A stretch of DNA of 64,000 nucleotides. Source: Calliopsis andreniformis (lineage: Eukaryota; Arthropoda; Insecta; Hymenoptera; Andrenidae). Below are positions 63,524 to 64,000 of the stretch, piece after piece. The translations under genes were made by a program, and so were the position numbers. Numbering within the stretch: position 1 is the first letter of the stretch; each line of letters begins with the position of its first letter. The stretch is from contig NW_027480593.1 of NCBI RefSeq assembly GCF_051401765.1, positions 372,001 through 436,000 of the forward strand, written 5' to 3'. The notes under the pieces were generated by a model, which did no database searches, had not been told where the DNA came from, and worked only from the letters and a program-made list of their open reading frames with translations.

Positions 63524-64000
63524 GATTGAAGATTGAGTATTGAGGTAGAAGATTGAGGATTGAGGACTGAGGATTGAGGATTGAGTATTGAGGATTGAGG
63601 ATTGAGGATTGAAGATTGAGTATTGAGGATTGAAGATTGAGGATTGGGTATTGAGGATTGAGGATTGGGGATTGAGGATCTAGGATTGAGGATCGAGGAT
63701 TGAAGATTGAGTATTGAGGATTGAAGATTGAGGATTGAGGATTGAGGATTGAGGACTGAGGATTGAAGATTGCGGATTGAGGATTAAAGATTGAGTATTG
63801 AGGATTGAAAATTGAGAATTGAGGATTGAGGATTGAACATTGAGGACTGAGTGTTGAGTGTTGAGTGGTGAGTATTGATGTTTGTGAATAGAGATTTGAA
63901 GGTCGCAGAATGAGTATTGTGTATTGGAAACTGTGAATTGAGGATATTCCATTGAGGATTGAGGTTTGTAACCTGATTGTTGAGGACTGAGGGCTGAAGA
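63524..64000. repeat. Block repeated at the right edge, copy 2 (runs off the window)
   Basis: This is the partner of 57,371-57,850. It is cut by the window edge, so its full length is unknown. B lies at 63,935. It shows that the satellite continues to the right. Confidence 0.9.

Larger units (their letters stand above)
1421..63684. repeat. GATCTAG marker series (about 16 copies)
   Basis: The string GGGGATTGAGGATCTAG marks a third recurrent module. GATCTAG begins at about 1421, 6672, 12374, 15263, 17731, 20431, 22177, 26375, 30439, 34503, 35656, 38618, 42722, 57524, 59312 and 63677. It is usually followed by GATTGGAGATTGATTA (first series) or GATTGAGGATCGAGG (4,064-bp unit). CTAG is otherwise rare here, so it makes a convenient block marker. 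I assign no function. Confidence 0.85.
820..63949. repeat. B anchor series (about 47 copies)
   Basis: B anchors GAATTGAGGATATTC (variants included) begin at 820, 2376, 3251, 3958, 9140, 10183, 16709, 18534, 19241, 21100, 21610, 22471, 23044, 23534, 25970, 26633, 27108, 27598, 30034, 30697, 31172, 31662, 34098, 34761, 35236, 35914, 36389, 36843, 38911, 41821, 42400, 43015, 46090, 46797, 48331, 54041, 54614, 56889, 57782, 58236, 58745, 59605, 60541, 61233, 62161, 62685 and 63935. They keep the GAAT/ATTC dyad but not the EcoRI site (TTGAGG where E has TTCAGG). Upstream lies the string with GATGTTTGTGG and GAGATTTGAAG; downstream lies TTGACAACTGATTG or TTGTAACCTGATTG. B and E are evident sister modules. 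Confidence 0.9.
1..64000. repeat. 7-bp satellite array (TTGAGGA)n filling the whole window
   Basis: The whole window is a direct array of a 7-bp unit, TTGAGGA on the + strand. Runs of perfect units are short, usually two to seven. They alternate with single-substitution variants such as TTGAAGA, TTGAGTA, TTGAGAA, TTGAGGG, TTGAGGT, CTGAGGA, TTCAGGA, TTGATGA and TTGACGA. The register is kept over hundreds of units and is broken mainly by 6-base units (TGAGGG, CGAGGA and at GGTAGAAG). The + strand is nearly free of C. No gene, RNA gene or unique spacer longer than a few units interrupts it. The array continues past both edges. Heptamer satellites are known in eukaryotic heterochromatin; assignment to a eukaryote is inference from length and lack of genes. 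No strand has coding meaning that I can support. Confidence 0.98.

Noticed and set aside
1..64000. Identity with known bacterial heptamer repeats (TAACTGA of Beggiatoaceae, cyanobacterial STRR)
   Set aside because: Recalled units share only length and a TGA core with TTGAGGA, and those arrays are short and lie between genes. Kept only as a comparison.
1..64000. Transposon or LTR structures flanking the kilobase blocks
   Set aside because: No coding part, no terminal inverted repeats and no target-site duplications can be seen at block edges. Blocks are themselves heptamer strings in direct orientation.
1..64000. tRNA, rRNA or other structured RNA genes
   Set aside because: The near absence of C on the + strand rules out the G-C stems such RNAs need, and no conserved loop motif was seen on either strand.

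Overview
This window is one uninterrupted block of satellite-type DNA. Both edges run into the array, and I find no protein-coding gene, rRNA, tRNA, mobile-element gene or CRISPR array. The base unit is a 7-bp direct repeat, TTGAGGA on the + strand (TCCTCAA on the - strand), repeated roughly 9,000 times with point variants. The + strand is rich in G, A and T and almost lacks C. The TTGA part of the unit is the best preserved. The next three bases vary most (GGA to AGA, GTA, GAA, GGG, GGT, TGA). Even the stretches that look least repetitive can still be cut into diverged heptamers.

Long open frames on the - strand are artefacts. Three heptamers make seven codons, so all three - strand frames read the same heptapeptide (NPQSSIL and variants) and contain no stop, while every + strand frame meets TGA every seven codons. 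The ends of these frames fall at recurring variant heptamers, not at gene signals.

Above the heptamer there is a rich higher-order structure. Two related anchor modules recur. E is GAATTCAGGATATTC, with an EcoRI site and the dyad AGAAT-N7-ATTCT (about 42 copies). B is GAATTGAGGATATTC and variants (about 47 copies). E copies are confined to about 2.9-20.2 kb, 37.8-38.3 kb and 44.8-51.3 kb; B dominates 20.4-37.0 kb and 52-64 kb. Their spacing is strikingly fixed: B to E is exactly 280 bp in nine cases, and a five-anchor block (E-267-B-280-E-427-B-280-E) occurs three times, at 2,984, 18,267 and 45,823.

Layout: 1-2.9 kb, diverged edge with a 237/293-bp local tandem; 2.9-20.3 kb, E-rich mosaic of 0.5-1.7 kb blocks reused two to five times; 20.4-23.1 kb, B-rich lead-in; 23.1-35.3 kb, three near-identical tandem copies of a 4,064-bp unit; 34.3-36.6 kb, a 1,153-bp tandem duplication on its end; 37.5-45.4 kb, nested direct duplications (offsets 4,104 and 7,053 bp); 45.7-51.3 kb, second E-rich domain with a roughly 2.14-kb duplication; 51.6-64.0 kb, B-rich mosaic with offsets of about 3.1, 3.94 and 6.15 kb. 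All copies I recognise are in direct orientation.

Organism: the sequence does not identify the host. More than 60 kb of gene-free, hierarchically organised short satellite is most like heterochromatin (pericentromeric, subtelomeric or sex-chromosomal) of a eukaryote in a long-read assembly. Short heptanucleotide repeats also occur between genes in some bacteria (from memory: Beggiatoaceae, heterocystous cyanobacteria, some Bacteroidota), but I know of none this long. No genes act together here; any function would be structural or protein-binding. Block boundaries were read by eye and are good to about 10-20 bp; anchor positions were indexed base by base.
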